From VBAS01 sp035318985 (GTDB lineage Bacteria; Bacteroidota; Bacteroidia; Chitinophagales; Chitinophagaceae), in the NCBI GenBank assembly GCA_035318985.1, contig DATHDP010000063.1, forward strand, positions 1 through 58,317: a stretch of DNA of 58,317 bases, read 5' to 3'. Made by a program: the position numbers and the translations under genes. The notes under the pieces were generated by a model, which searched no databases, was not told the origin of the DNA, and saw nothing but the letters and a program-made list of their open reading frames with translations. This document shows, one piece after another, positions 43,848 through 52,642 of this stretch. Numbering within the stretch: the first letter of the stretch is position 1; the number at the start of each line of letters is the position of its first letter.

Positions 43848-44025
43848 TCTTGTTTTGTAATTGGTGGTTCTGGTAGTGCAAATGCTTTACTCAAGGTTTT
43901 AAGTTAGGGGATTTCTGTTTAAAAACATAGAGCAATCAATATTTAGTTGCAAATCCTGATGATACTTTGGCTTTCTACCCCTTTTGGGGAATAAAATTAA
44001 TTCTGTTGATAATCCTGATCAATCA

Positions 44026-44099
44026 TTTGCAATTTCTGCAAATCAGGGAAACGTTAATGCAAAATTCAATTATAAACGGCCTGTTCGTGATAGTAGCTT
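44026..44099 (+). promoter_or_regulatory. Conserved operator/promoter element, copy 2
   Basis: TGCAA boxes start at 44028, 44037 and 44058, the same 9- and 21-base spacing as copy 1 at 40152-40182. CTGCAAATCAG and TGCAAAATTCAATTAT are identical in both copies. TAGCTTGG at about 44092 aligns with the TAGGTTTG of copy 1. A single extra TGCAAATC is at 43948. It lies in the divergent gap between the HTH pair and the 108-aa gene. Confidence 0.6.
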
Positions 44100-44122
44100 G
44101 GCATTATGAAAAAATAAATAGT

Positions 44123-44449
44123 ATGAAAACAACAAACACTCACCACGAGATCCTTTTTTTTACCAGCACCAGCTTAGCAAACAGGCAGCTGTCAGATACC
44201 AAGGAGAACATTAATAGTAAAACAAATTCGGTAATTGAAGAGTTAGAAAAAGCTTGTTGGAACGGTATCATTTATGAAATGTTTCCGGAAATTCTTAGTA
44301 GCTTTTATCCTAAATGCCACTCTTTTTTATGGCATGTACTTAGCGGAAAGAATTTTCTCTACATAAATATCGGCCCTAACCCCGTGAAGGCTGAACACGA
44401 TACATCAATAGACCCCTACTTTTTCATGATGACCATTTGTGAAAACTGA
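44123..44449 (+). CDS. Orphan 108-aa protein at the head of the lipid-enzyme locus
   Basis: 108 aa from the ATG at 44123. A longer frame runs back to 43967 but would pass through the conserved TGCAA element and has an unconvincing hydrophobic start. No signal peptide or membrane helix; two Cys, several His, and a helix-rich N-terminal half (VIEELEKACWNGIIYEMFPE). The C-terminal half has aromatic and His residues (CHSFLWHVLSG, YINIGPNPVKAEHD). I do not recognise the family. It is 79 bases upstream of the TonB-dependent receptor and probably co-transcribed. Confidence 0.6.
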   Translation: MKTTNTHHEILFFTSTSLANRQLSDTKENINSKTNSVIEELEKACWNGIIYEMFPEILSSFYPKCHSFLWHVLSGKNFLYINIGPNPVKAEHDTSIDPYFFMMTICEN

Positions 44450-44528
44450 ATTACGTCGATCAGAAAAGAAAACCAGTATTTAAAAGATTATTTATAAACC
44501 AAAATTATAAAACCTAAAACCCACGATC

Positions 44529-47246
44529 ATGAAAAAAATAATTCTGACAACAATGTTGTTCTGCTTGTTTGGACAGGTTATTTTTTCCCAGGGCCAATCT
44601 GCAATGGTTACCGGAAAAGTAACAAATGAAAAGAACGAGGCCCTGCCTTACGTGACAGTTAAAGTAAAAAATGGTAAAAAAGCAACCCAAACGGATGAGT
44701 TGGGAAAATTCAGCTTACAGGTAGACTCACTTCCTGTAATATTATTGATCACTTCAGTTGAATATGATGAAAAAGAAGTATCAGTAGCTAACTCTGATGA
44801 GATTGCAGTTATTTTAGTAACAAATGAAAAAACACTTGGTGAGGTGATCATTGGAGCTAGCGGAGATTCAAGATTAAAGGGCAAACTCATTAATGCCCCA
44901 GTTTCTTATGAAACAGTTACAAAAAAGGATTTTAACAACTCCCCGTCTGATCCTTACGGAACCGTGCTTGCAAAAAAAGGCCTTGATGTTACTATATCAA
45001 GCATGACATTCAAAACCTACAGCACAAGAGGATTCAACGGCAGTGGCAGTTCAAGAGTAAATCAAATAATGGATGGCATGGATAATCAAGCCCCGGGTTT
45101 GAATTTATTCGTTGGAAATTTTGTTGGTCTTTCTGACCTGGATCTTGAAAGTATTGAAATACTTCCGGGTGCATCTTCGGCTCTTTATGGACCAGGCGGT
45201 ATGAATGGAACAATTATTATGAACAGTAAGAATCCATTTAAAAGTCCTGGTCTCTCCTTATTGGTAAAAAACGGGATTACTGATGTTGGTAAAACACAAC
45301 GAGGTAAGATCGGCGGCTACTATGACTACACTTTACGTTGGGCAAAAAATTTCAATGACAAGATTGCTTTTAAGATCGGTGCACAGTACACCCAGGCAAA
45401 TGATTGGCTTGCCAATGATTCTACAAATTATTTGAGAAGCGGTGGCACTGGTAAGGTAGTTTCGGGTTCAAGACAAACTGATCCTAATTATGACGGTGTG
45501 AATGTGTATGGAGATGAGACGTCAGTTGATGTTAGGCAGTTTGTAGGCGCAATTGGTGGAATGTATCCTGCTGGTCCTACACGAGACGCAATTCTTCAGT
45601 TATATACTTCAATGACAAACCCAACTCCTGTTTCAAGAACTGGTTATAATGAAATTGATGTCATTGATCCAAAAACAAAAAATATAAAACTTAATGGGGC
45701 TATACATTATAAACTTAACAAAGCACTCGAAGCAATTCTTGCGGGACATTGGGCAACAGGAAATACAGTTTATACAGGTACCAACCGGTATGCATTCAAA
45801 GACATTAAAATTGGTCAATATAAGCTAGAGCTTAAACACAAGAACTGGTTTTTACGCGGATACACTACTCAGGAGGATGCTGGTGAAGCGTACAGCGCTA
45901 CCATAACATCTCAATTTTTTAATGAAGCCTGGAAACCGAGTTATAATCCTCTTAACCCTACTGGCAGTTGGTATATTCAGTATGCACAGGCATATATTCA
46001 ATCACGGTTAGGGGGTGGAAGTGATATTAACTCACATAATATGGCAAGGGGATTTGCAGACCATGGTCGGCCTGTTCCAGGTTCAGATAAATTCAATCAT
46101 CTTTTTGATTCAGTAAGAACAGTTCCTATTCCAAAAGGAGGATTGTTCCTGGAAAAGTCTCAGTTATGGATGGGCGAAGGGCAATACAACCTTAGCGATA
46201 AAATAAAATTTGCCGAGGTGATCATTGGTGGTAATGTAAAAAAATATATTCTCGATTCAAAAGGAACCCTTTTTATTGATTCAGCAGAAGCAATAAAAAT
46301 TAATGAATGGGGAGCTTATGCGCAAATGACGAAAAAGTTTTTCTCTGATAAACTTACTTTAGGGGTTTCTGGCCGTTATGATAAAAATGAAAACTTCACA
46401 GGAAAATTCACTCCAAGAGTTACAGCTTTAGTAAGTATTGCTGAAGGGCATAACCTTCGCCTCTCTTATCAAACTGCCTATAAATTTCCAACTACTCAAC
46501 AACAATGGATAAGATTGAGTGTGGGGAATGTGATGTTATTGGGAGGCATGCCATGGGTAACTGATTATATGAATACAAAAGTGTTTCCTACTTATGTATA
46601 CAACCCTCCCGCTCCATCTGTTCCCTATAATTATAAAGAATTAAAACCAGAAAGCATGCGGTCTTTTGAAGCAGGGTATAAAGGTTATATCAACAAAAAA
46701 TTATTGATCGACATGTACGCATACTTTGGAAAGTATACCAATTTCCTTGGCCGCATTGTATTAATACAACCATCAAATAATAATAAACTGTATTCCGTTG
46801 TTACCAACAGCGAAACAGAAGTGAATACCTGGGGAGCCGGCATTGGCTTTGATTATAAAATGGCAAATAACTTTTTCTCATTCTTTAATGCATATACCGA
46901 TAATCTTACTAATGTTCCAAGTGGCTTCCAAGCCGGGTTTAACACGCCAAAATACAGACTCAATGTCGGCTTTGGCAATAGCGGTTTGGGCAAAAAGAAG
47001 AACATTGGTTTTAATATTAACCTGAGATGGCAGGATGATCTTTTTTGGGAAGGTGGTGGACTTGCAGATGGAACAGTGAAAGCTTACACAACACTTGATG
47101 CACAAGTAAACTATAAGCTGCCTAAAATAAAATCAATGATAAAGCTTGGTGGAACGAATATTACAAACAAATTCTATCAAACAGGATTCGGAAATCCATA
47201 CATCGGAGGAATGTACTATCTCAGTTTTGGTTATAACATCCTGTAG
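44529..47246 (+). CDS. TonB-dependent outer-membrane receptor of the lipid-enzyme locus
   Basis: 905 aa. A signal peptide (about 1-20, ending GQVIFSQ) precedes a carboxypeptidase-regulatory-like domain (about 25-100), the plug (about 115-240, with YSTRGFNGSGSSRVNQIMDG and IEILPGASSALYGPGG) and a long barrel ending in YYLSFGYNIL. There is no SusD gene next to it, so the cargo is probably not a glycan; iron complexes, vitamins, lipids or sterols are options. The genes that follow encode lipid-type oxygenases, which makes a hydrophobic cargo attractive, as inference. The element at 44026-44099 is the likely promoter region. Confidence 0.85.
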   Translation: MKKIILTTMLFCLFGQVIFSQGQSAMVTGKVTNEKNEALPYVTVKVKNGKKATQTDELGKFSLQVDSLPVILLITSVEYDEKEVSVANSDEIAVILVTNEKTLGEVIIGASGDSRLKGKLINAPVSYETVTKKDFNNSPSDPYGTVLAKKGLDVTISSMTFKTYSTRGFNGSGSSRVNQIMDGMDNQAPGLNLFVGNFVGLSDLDLESIEILPGASSALYGPGGMNGTIIMNSKNPFKSPGLSLLVKNGITDVGKTQRGKIGGYYDYTLRWAKNFNDKIAFKIGAQYTQANDWLANDSTNYLRSGGTGKVVSGSRQTDPNYDGVNVYGDETSVDVRQFVGAIGGMYPAGPTRDAILQLYTSMTNPTPVSRTGYNEIDVIDPKTKNIKLNGAIHYKLNKALEAILAGHWATGNTVYTGTNRYAFKDIKIGQYKLELKHKNWFLRGYTTQEDAGEAYSATITSQFFNEAWKPSYNPLNPTGSWYIQYAQAYIQSRLGGGSDINSHNMARGFADHGRPVPGSDKFNHLFDSVRTVPIPKGGLFLEKSQLWMGEGQYNLSDKIKFAEVIIGGNVKKYILDSKGTLFIDSAEAIKINEWGAYAQMTKKFFSDKLTLGVSGRYDKNENFTGKFTPRVTALVSIAEGHNLRLSYQTAYKFPTTQQQWIRLSVGNVMLLGGMPWVTDYMNTKVFPTYVYNPPAPSVPYNYKELKPESMRSFEAGYKGYINKKLLIDMYAYFGKYTNFLGRIVLIQPSNNNKLYSVVTNSETEVNTWGAGIGFDYKMANNFFSFFNAYTDNLTNVPSGFQAGFNTPKYRLNVGFGNSGLGKKKNIGFNINLRWQDDLFWEGGGLADGTVKAYTTLDAQVNYKLPKIKSMIKLGGTNITNKFYQTGFGNPYIGGMYYLSFGYNIL

Positions 47247-47353
47247 CATCTAGATCACATCCAGTTCATTTAATAGCATACAATAACTATCCCGCAAACT
47301 CAGCAATTGCAGGGAATGGGATAGTTATATCTAAAAAAATTAAAACTCAGTTT

Positions 47354-47950
47354 ATGAAAGCACAAACTCTATCGCTGCTTGTTGGTTTGTTTAGCCTGAA
47401 GACCATCGCAAATGCACAGGAAAAAAGATTAGAGTACACTATTAAAAGAAACGGAGATGTAGTTGGTAACATCCACTTCGCTCATGGTATTGCCGGCAGC
47501 AGAACAGTTCTCACCATGGAGTCAGAGGTTAATACCCGCCTCATTTTCAATTTCAAAGCAAAAACAAAAGAAGAGACAATATATGATAAAGGTATCATGA
47601 CATGGTCATCGATCTTTCGCAACCTAAATGGCAATGTAAAGGTTGATAAAAAAACCAGGGCCAATGGTAACACATACACAGTGTATAAAGGAAACAAAAC
47701 AGAAACGTTGAACAACTATCCTATACACTACAATATGCTAAGTGTTTATATAAGCGAACCGGTAAATATTACAAAAGTTTACTCTGATAATTTTCAACAG
47801 CAGATCGACATTCAAAAGATCGCTGATCATCATTACAAAATAAAATTTCCTGATGGTAATTACAATGAATACTTCTATACAGACGGTATATGCTCAAAAA
47901 TAGAGATCCATCATCGTTTATACAGTGCATCTATTGAATTGACATCTTAA
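47354..47950 (+). CDS. DUF6134 family exported protein
   Basis: 198 aa. A signal peptide (about 1-21, ending TIANAQ) precedes an all-beta domain: RLEYTIKRNGDVVGNIHFAH, LTMESEVNTRLIFNFKAKTK, FRNLNGNVKVDKKTRANGNT, CSKIEIHHRLYSASIEL. This matches DUF6134, whose fold resembles lipocalin/LolA-like beta-sheet proteins from memory of the pattern; a lipid-carrying role would fit the neighbours but is not shown. Periplasmic. 107 bases after the receptor and 50 before the first oxygenase. Confidence 0.7.
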   Translation: MKAQTLSLLVGLFSLKTIANAQEKRLEYTIKRNGDVVGNIHFAHGIAGSRTVLTMESEVNTRLIFNFKAKTKEETIYDKGIMTWSSIFRNLNGNVKVDKKTRANGNTYTVYKGNKTETLNNYPIHYNMLSVYISEPVNITKVYSDNFQQQIDIQKIADHHYKIKFPDGNYNEYFYTDGICSKIEIHHRLYSASIELTS

Positions 47951-48000
47951 TTACCATCTATTAAAAAATTTACAAGCTAACAACTAAAGAAATAAAAACA

Positions 48001-48885
48001 ATGCTAAACATAAACACTATAGGAACGCTGGTACTGGTAATAGTAACATTGATCGAATTACTGATGAGCTTTTTACACAGGGAAGGAGACCGTTTAAAAG
48101 ATATGTTAGCTAACATTTGCCTGGGTTTGTTAGTTATTCTGACTGGCTTTTTTATGAAAGCATTGGCCCTGATAGTGTATACAATGATTTATTCGATAGC
48201 GATCATAAAACCAGTCCCCTCTTTTCTCTTATGGGTTGCAGCATTTTTTTTATGTGACCTTGTTCTTTATATATATCATTTGCTGGGACATAAAACCCGG
48301 TTGCTATGGGCAGCACATGTTGCGCATCATTCATCCTTGCATTATAATTTATCTGTCGGATTCAGGATAAATTTCATCCACCTGTTCTATCGTTTTCTTT
48401 TCTGGGCACCGCTCTGCCTGGTTGGCATTACTCCCGAGATGATCCTTTTACTTGAATCCTTAACAGCTATCTGGAATTTCTTGATACACACAGAAAAAAT
48501 AAAGAAGCTTGGTTTCCTTGATTTGATATTTAATACGCCATCCAATCACCGGGTACACCATGCAAGCAATCCTGAATACATTGATAAAAATCTTGGTGGA
48601 ATACTGATAATATATGACCGCATATTTGGCACTTATGTTAAAGAAACTATTCCGCCGGTTTATGGCATCACACATAATATCTATTCACACGATCCCAAAG
48701 ATGTTTTATTCCATGAATATAAAAATGTGATCAGCGAAATTTCAAAGATCACAGGATTAAAAAATAAGATCAGCTTTTTGTTTTCAAAACCAGGCTCTCC
48801 AATAACAGATCTAAGAAAAGATGACTCAAAAAGAATAGAAGAACAAGCCACAATATTTTATTCACCACTAAATAAAGCTATATGA
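48001..48885 (+). CDS. Sterol desaturase family membrane di-iron oxygenase
   Basis: 294 aa with about five membrane helices. Three His clusters of the fatty-acid-hydroxylase/sterol-desaturase superfamily are visible: YHLLGHKTRLLWAAHVAHHS (HxxxH and HxxHH) near residues 93-112, IHTEKI in the middle, and SNHRVHHASNPEYIDKNLGG near 180. These ligate a di-iron centre that uses O2 to hydroxylate or desaturate a lipid or sterol. It overlaps the next gene by 4 bases (ATGA), so the oxygenases are translationally coupled. Substrate unknown. Confidence 0.85.
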   Translation: MLNINTIGTLVLVIVTLIELLMSFLHREGDRLKDMLANICLGLLVILTGFFMKALALIVYTMIYSIAIIKPVPSFLLWVAAFFLCDLVLYIYHLLGHKTRLLWAAHVAHHSSLHYNLSVGFRINFIHLFYRFLFWAPLCLVGITPEMILLLESLTAIWNFLIHTEKIKKLGFLDLIFNTPSNHRVHHASNPEYIDKNLGGILIIYDRIFGTYVKETIPPVYGITHNIYSHDPKDVLFHEYKNVISEISKITGLKNKISFLFSKPGSPITDLRKDDSKRIEEQATIFYSPLNKAI

Positions 48886-49532
48886 TATTTTACCTGTTAG
48901 GCATATTAAGCTATTATAAACTGGCAAATAAGTCAGTGCCGGCAAGTATATGCCTTTTGTTTTTCGCTGTAATAACAGTGCCGCCGGCTGCAACACTTTT
49001 CTTCTTTATAAATAAGCATTGGACTTTCCAGGTGATCGCTTTTGCTGGAGGATTGTTCTGCTGGACATTTATCGAATATTTCATTCACCGGTTCATGATG
49101 CATGGAAAAGAAAAGAAGGAATATCATAAGAGCTTCCATTTTCATCATCATGTTACGGGTACCATATTCACGACTCAACTAAAAAGGATAATTTATTCTT
49201 TTGGAGCAATCATTCTTACCTGCCTCAGTATTTTCCTTAGTAGTTATCTATTTCTTTTTGCCGGCATCGCGACAGGTCTTGCGGTATATAGCTATATGCA
49301 TGTATTACTACATACACGTTGGGCAGCAAAATGGATCCCGTGCCTTCAGAAATTCCACATGCAACATCATTTTGGTCAAACAGAAAAATGTTTTGGCGTA
49401 ACGAATACATGGTGGGACAGAATTTTCAATACAACAGGTAAAGCAGATAAGGTCGCCAGCTCAAAATCCATTGAGCTTTATTTCGGAGAAAAAAGCAATC
49501 ATAATTTAATCACACACAAACAAGCAGTATGA
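48882..49532 (+). CDS. Fatty acid hydroxylase superfamily protein 1 of the locus
   Basis: 216 aa with four membrane segments. His boxes: FIHRFMMHGKEKKEYHKSFH followed by FHHH (about 66-90), HVLLHTRWAAKW, and FHMQHHFGQTEKCFGVTNTW (about 165-184). This is the compact FA2H/carotene-hydroxylase-like layout. It overlaps its neighbours on both sides by ATGA junctions (48882-48885 and 49529-49532). Its C-terminal motif (KCFGVTNTWWD) is nearly shared with the protein at 50615-51205, so the two are paralogues. Confidence 0.85.
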   Translation: MIFYLLGILSYYKLANKSVPASICLLFFAVITVPPAATLFFFINKHWTFQVIAFAGGLFCWTFIEYFIHRFMMHGKEKKEYHKSFHFHHHVTGTIFTTQLKRIIYSFGAIILTCLSIFLSSYLFLFAGIATGLAVYSYMHVLLHTRWAAKWIPCLQKFHMQHHFGQTEKCFGVTNTWWDRIFNTTGKADKVASSKSIELYFGEKSNHNLITHKQAV

Positions 49533-50590
49533 AATTCAAATCAAAAAATGATTCTGATTTCTTTTCAGAACTCATAACAAAAGTGGATGCCTATATGGAA
49601 AAGAAAGGCGGTAACCGCTTTGCCGATAAAAGTATTTATATAAAGGGAGGCATTCTTATCGGGCTTTATTTGAGTAGCTATATTCTTTTACTCAGTCAAA
49701 GCCTGAATAAAGGTTTATCAATTTTATTAGTAATGATCATGGGTCTTGCAGGAGTAATGATAGTCTTTAATATTGTTCATGATGCATCCCACAATGTTCT
49801 TTTTAAAAACAGATCATTAAATAAAGCTGCCGCCTATTTCGGTGACCTGATGGGGATGAATTCTTATATCTGGAATATCCGGCACAATATCCAGCATCAC
49901 ACATTTACCAATGTGGCGGGCGGCGATGTTTTATTGGACAGCATTCCATTTATCCGTGTTTGTTCTCAACAGAAAAAATTACCGATGCATAAATACCAGG
50001 TATGGTATGTACCATTTTTATATATGTTCTATTCTATTTTCTGGGTTTTCTTTATTGACATCAACATGTTCAGGCAAAAACAAATGGGTAATTATAAAAA
50101 CATGAGTCATTCTTGGCAGGAGTGGACAAAACTTATTTTCTTCAAATCATTTTATCTTTTTTACATGATCGTTTTTCCTGTCTGGATAATCAACATTCCA
50201 TTATCAACTGTGCTTGCAGGATTTCTTATCTATCATATGGTAGCCGGTATTTTATTGTCAACAGTTGTAGTATTAGGTCATTGTGTGGAAGGTGCTGAAT
50301 ATACTGCTCCTGATGAAAATGGGATCATTCAAAATTCATTTTTGCAACATGAATGGAACGCCACTTATGACTGCAGCACAAATTCAACGGCCCTTCATTG
50401 GATCACAGGTGGCTTGAATACGCATCTTGCTCATCATCTTTTTCCCAAACTATGTCATTGTCATTATTTGGCTGTTACAAAGATCATTAAAGAACATTGT
50501 GCCGAGCATCAAATCGATTACCCTCATTACAGTTTGGGTGATGCTATAATTTCTCATTTCAATTTTTTAAAAATCCAGGCAAATGCATAA
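49529..50590 (+). CDS. Membrane fatty acid desaturase
   Basis: 353 aa with about four to six membrane helices. The first two His boxes are canonical: HDASH (residues 84-88) and HNIQHH (119-124). The third box, usually QxxHH, reads HLAHH (about 299-303) in GGLNTHLAHHLFPKLCHCHY, so the Gln is replaced by His. The protein resembles linoleoyl-CoA/front-end acyl desaturases but has no cytochrome b5 domain. It lies between two hydroxylase paralogues and is coupled to the first by a 4-base overlap. The reaction and substrate are open. Confidence 0.85.
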   Translation: MKFKSKNDSDFFSELITKVDAYMEKKGGNRFADKSIYIKGGILIGLYLSSYILLLSQSLNKGLSILLVMIMGLAGVMIVFNIVHDASHNVLFKNRSLNKAAAYFGDLMGMNSYIWNIRHNIQHHTFTNVAGGDVLLDSIPFIRVCSQQKKLPMHKYQVWYVPFLYMFYSIFWVFFIDINMFRQKQMGNYKNMSHSWQEWTKLIFFKSFYLFYMIVFPVWIINIPLSTVLAGFLIYHMVAGILLSTVVVLGHCVEGAEYTAPDENGIIQNSFLQHEWNATYDCSTNSTALHWITGGLNTHLAHHLFPKLCHCHYLAVTKIIKEHCAEHQIDYPHYSLGDAIISHFNFLKIQANA

Positions 50591-50614
50591 TAGCAATATG
50601 TAAATCTCAAAAAC

Positions 50615-51205
50615 ATGAAGCAGTTATTAAAAAATTGGTTTGAATTGTACAGCATTATTGCCTGTATCATTGCTGCCTTCCCATTAATCATAATTTCAAC
50701 TCTATTAAGAAGCCGTTATCCTTTTCTTTTTCATTTTCTTTTATTCTTAACCGGCTGGCTGGTATGGACATGGGTTGAATATCATGTGCACCGGTTTTTG
50801 TTACATCCAAAAACAGATAAATGGAAAACAAGCACATCACAGATCCACCAGCACCATCATATCGATCCGGGGCAATTTGAAATAACGCTATTGCACAGAG
50901 TTTTACTTTTCATTTTCAGCTGTGTGTTCATTTACATTTCATATAGACTGAATAATTATTTTACTCTTTTTTCAGGATTTTTCTGGGGTTCTGCAGCTTA
51001 CTGCTATATCCATTACCTGCTACATAAAGAATGGACTAAAACATTCATACCCGCACACTATGAATTCCATATTACTCATCATTGCAAATACACAGATAAA
51101 TGTTTTGGCGTAACTGTAATGTGGTGGGACATTCTATTCGGTACCATTCCTAAAAAGAATTTATCTGCCAGCAATAAGATCTTGAATTTCTATTATAAAA
51201 AATGA
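50615..51205 (+). CDS. Fatty acid hydroxylase superfamily protein 2 of the locus
   Basis: 196 aa, paralogue of the protein at 48882-49532. His boxes: VEYHVHRFLLHPKTDKW, IHQHHHIDPGQFE, HYLLHKEWTKTFIPAHYEFH and ITHHCKYTDKCFGVTVMWWD. Two to four membrane helices frame the clusters. It starts 24 bases after the desaturase and is probably in the same transcript. Having two paralogues in one operon suggests two successive or alternative oxidation steps on one substrate. Confidence 0.85.
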   Translation: MKQLLKNWFELYSIIACIIAAFPLIIISTLLRSRYPFLFHFLLFLTGWLVWTWVEYHVHRFLLHPKTDKWKTSTSQIHQHHHIDPGQFEITLLHRVLLFIFSCVFIYISYRLNNYFTLFSGFFWGSAAYCYIHYLLHKEWTKTFIPAHYEFHITHHCKYTDKCFGVTVMWWDILFGTIPKKNLSASNKILNFYYKK

Positions 51206-51261
51206 ATTAACTACCATTAAATCAAACAATAATTTTTAACATTAAAAAAAAGGAGATTACA

Positions 51262-52446
51262 ATGAAAAATTTACAACAGTTTTCCCAACCTAACTTTATG
51301 TTTATAAAAACAAAATGGGTACTTGCTTTTGTTTTTTCAATCATGACCTTAATGTCCGGTTGCAAAAAAGAATCTTTGCCACCTGGAAATGATGAAAAGT
51401 TAAATGAAGAGATAAGAACGGCATCATCAAAAAGCAAAGCTCCGGATATAATAGTTCATGCCGGTGGCTCAATTCAAGGCGCAGTTGATGCGGCGAATTC
51501 TGGAGATATCATTCAGATCGAAGCCGGCACCTACCACGAAGCCATTGTAGTTAATAAGCCCGGGATCCAATTGATTGGACTGACAGGTTCTGCAAACGAA
51601 AGAGTGATAATTGAAAATCCAGGCGATGAAGATAATGGCATTACTGTACGTAGTAATGGCGATGGTTTTGTGTTAAAGAATGTTATCGTACAAAACTTTG
51701 AAGAAAATGGGGTATTTATGATTCGGGCAGATAACTTTCTATTATCACATGTTGATACAAAAAATAACGGTGAGTATGGTTTATTCCCGCTGTTTTGTAA
51801 CGGTGGTTTAATAGAACATTGTTCTGCAACAGGACATACAGACACGGGACTTTATATTGGTCAATCTGAAAACATTATCCTGGAATACAATGTTGCATTC
51901 GCCAATGTGAATGGATTAGAGGTTGAGAATTGCTCTAATGTAACTGTTTCAAAAAATCAATCGTACGATAATGTATGTGGTATATTGGTTGTCTTATTAC
52001 CAGGCCTTACTACAAAGACATCAACAAATATTTTAGTTAGTGATAATCATGTGTACGGCAACAACCATATCAATTTTGCAGAACCCGGAGGTGGTTTCGA
52101 GTCCTTTGTCCCTTCAGGCTCGGGTATTCTTGTTGTTGGTGTAGATAATGTTACGGTAAAAAGTAATAACATCAAGGATAACAATTTTGTTGGAATTGCA
52201 ACAGTAAGTACTTTACTGTTGGGCGCAATTGCCGGCTTGCCTCCGGCAGCTTTTGTAGATATCGAACCCAATCCTGATGGAGCGAAAATAATAAGTAATG
52301 TGCTTGGAAATAACGGTGCTGCTCCTCCTGCGGGAATTCCATTACCGGGTGTTGATCTTTTATGGGATGGATCAGGAACTGGTAATTGCTGGAGCAATAA
52401 CCATTTTTCTACTTCCTATCCTTCAGGTTTGCCAGTTTGTAATTAA
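51262..52446 (+). CDS. Parallel beta-helix (pectate-lyase-like fold) lipoprotein
   Basis: 394 aa. A lipoprotein signal ends MTLMSGCK (Cys about residue 33) and is followed by a linker and right-handed parallel beta-helix repeats: IIQIEAGTYHEAIVVNKPG, NGITVRSNGDGFVLKNVIVQ, NGVFMIRADNFLLSHVD, TGLYIGQSENIILEYNVAFA, NGLEVENCSNVTVSKNQSYD (about 75-235). The fold is that of right-handed beta-helix/NosD-type proteins. It has an unusually good ribosome binding site for this phylum (AAGGAG at 51250-51255). Surface or periplasmic. Whether it is an enzyme or a lipid-binding scaffold cannot be told. Confidence 0.8.
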   Translation: MKNLQQFSQPNFMFIKTKWVLAFVFSIMTLMSGCKKESLPPGNDEKLNEEIRTASSKSKAPDIIVHAGGSIQGAVDAANSGDIIQIEAGTYHEAIVVNKPGIQLIGLTGSANERVIIENPGDEDNGITVRSNGDGFVLKNVIVQNFEENGVFMIRADNFLLSHVDTKNNGEYGLFPLFCNGGLIEHCSATGHTDTGLYIGQSENIILEYNVAFANVNGLEVENCSNVTVSKNQSYDNVCGILVVLLPGLTTKTSTNILVSDNHVYGNNHINFAEPGGGFESFVPSGSGILVVGVDNVTVKSNNIKDNNFVGIATVSTLLLGAIAGLPPAAFVDIEPNPDGAKIISNVLGNNGAAPPAGIPLPGVDLLWDGSGTGNCWSNNHFSTSYPSGLPVCN

Positions 52447-52556
52447 TAATAAAAGAACAGTTCTAAATTATAGCGCTGTTTCTATAGCAGTCTTTCTTTC
52501 AAACCTCCTATCCTGTTATTGCTATAAAAATAAAACTATAAACTACTTCTGATAAT

Positions 52557-52590
52557 AAGGTATATGCTTGCAAATGCAAGTATATACCTT
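52557..52590 (+). terminator. Long inverted repeat after the beta-helix lipoprotein gene, probable terminator
   Basis: AAGGTATATGCTTGCA (52557-52572) pairs with TGCAAGTATATACCTT (52575-52590) with one G-T wobble and a 2-base loop. Only a short T run follows. It also borders the lysS promoter, whose -33 box begins at its right foot. Confidence 0.6.
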
Positions 52591-52621
52591 TTGCCTTTTC
52601 TGCCTCTAACCAGTACCTTTG
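52590..52621 (+). promoter_or_regulatory. Promoter of lysS, near-perfect Bacteroidota consensus
   Basis: TTTG (52590-52593), a 20-base spacer and TACCTTTG (52614-52621). The predicted start of transcription is about 52628, 15 bases before the ATG at 52643, which rules out the upstream TTG at 52619 as start codon. Confidence 0.7.
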
Positions 52622-52642
52622 CCGCACTTTAAGAATAGGGCA

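Noticed and set aside
43967..44122. Upstream extension of the 108-aa gene
   Set aside because: It would translate through the conserved TGCAA element and adds a poorly convincing hydrophobic start; the ATG at 44123 is preferred.
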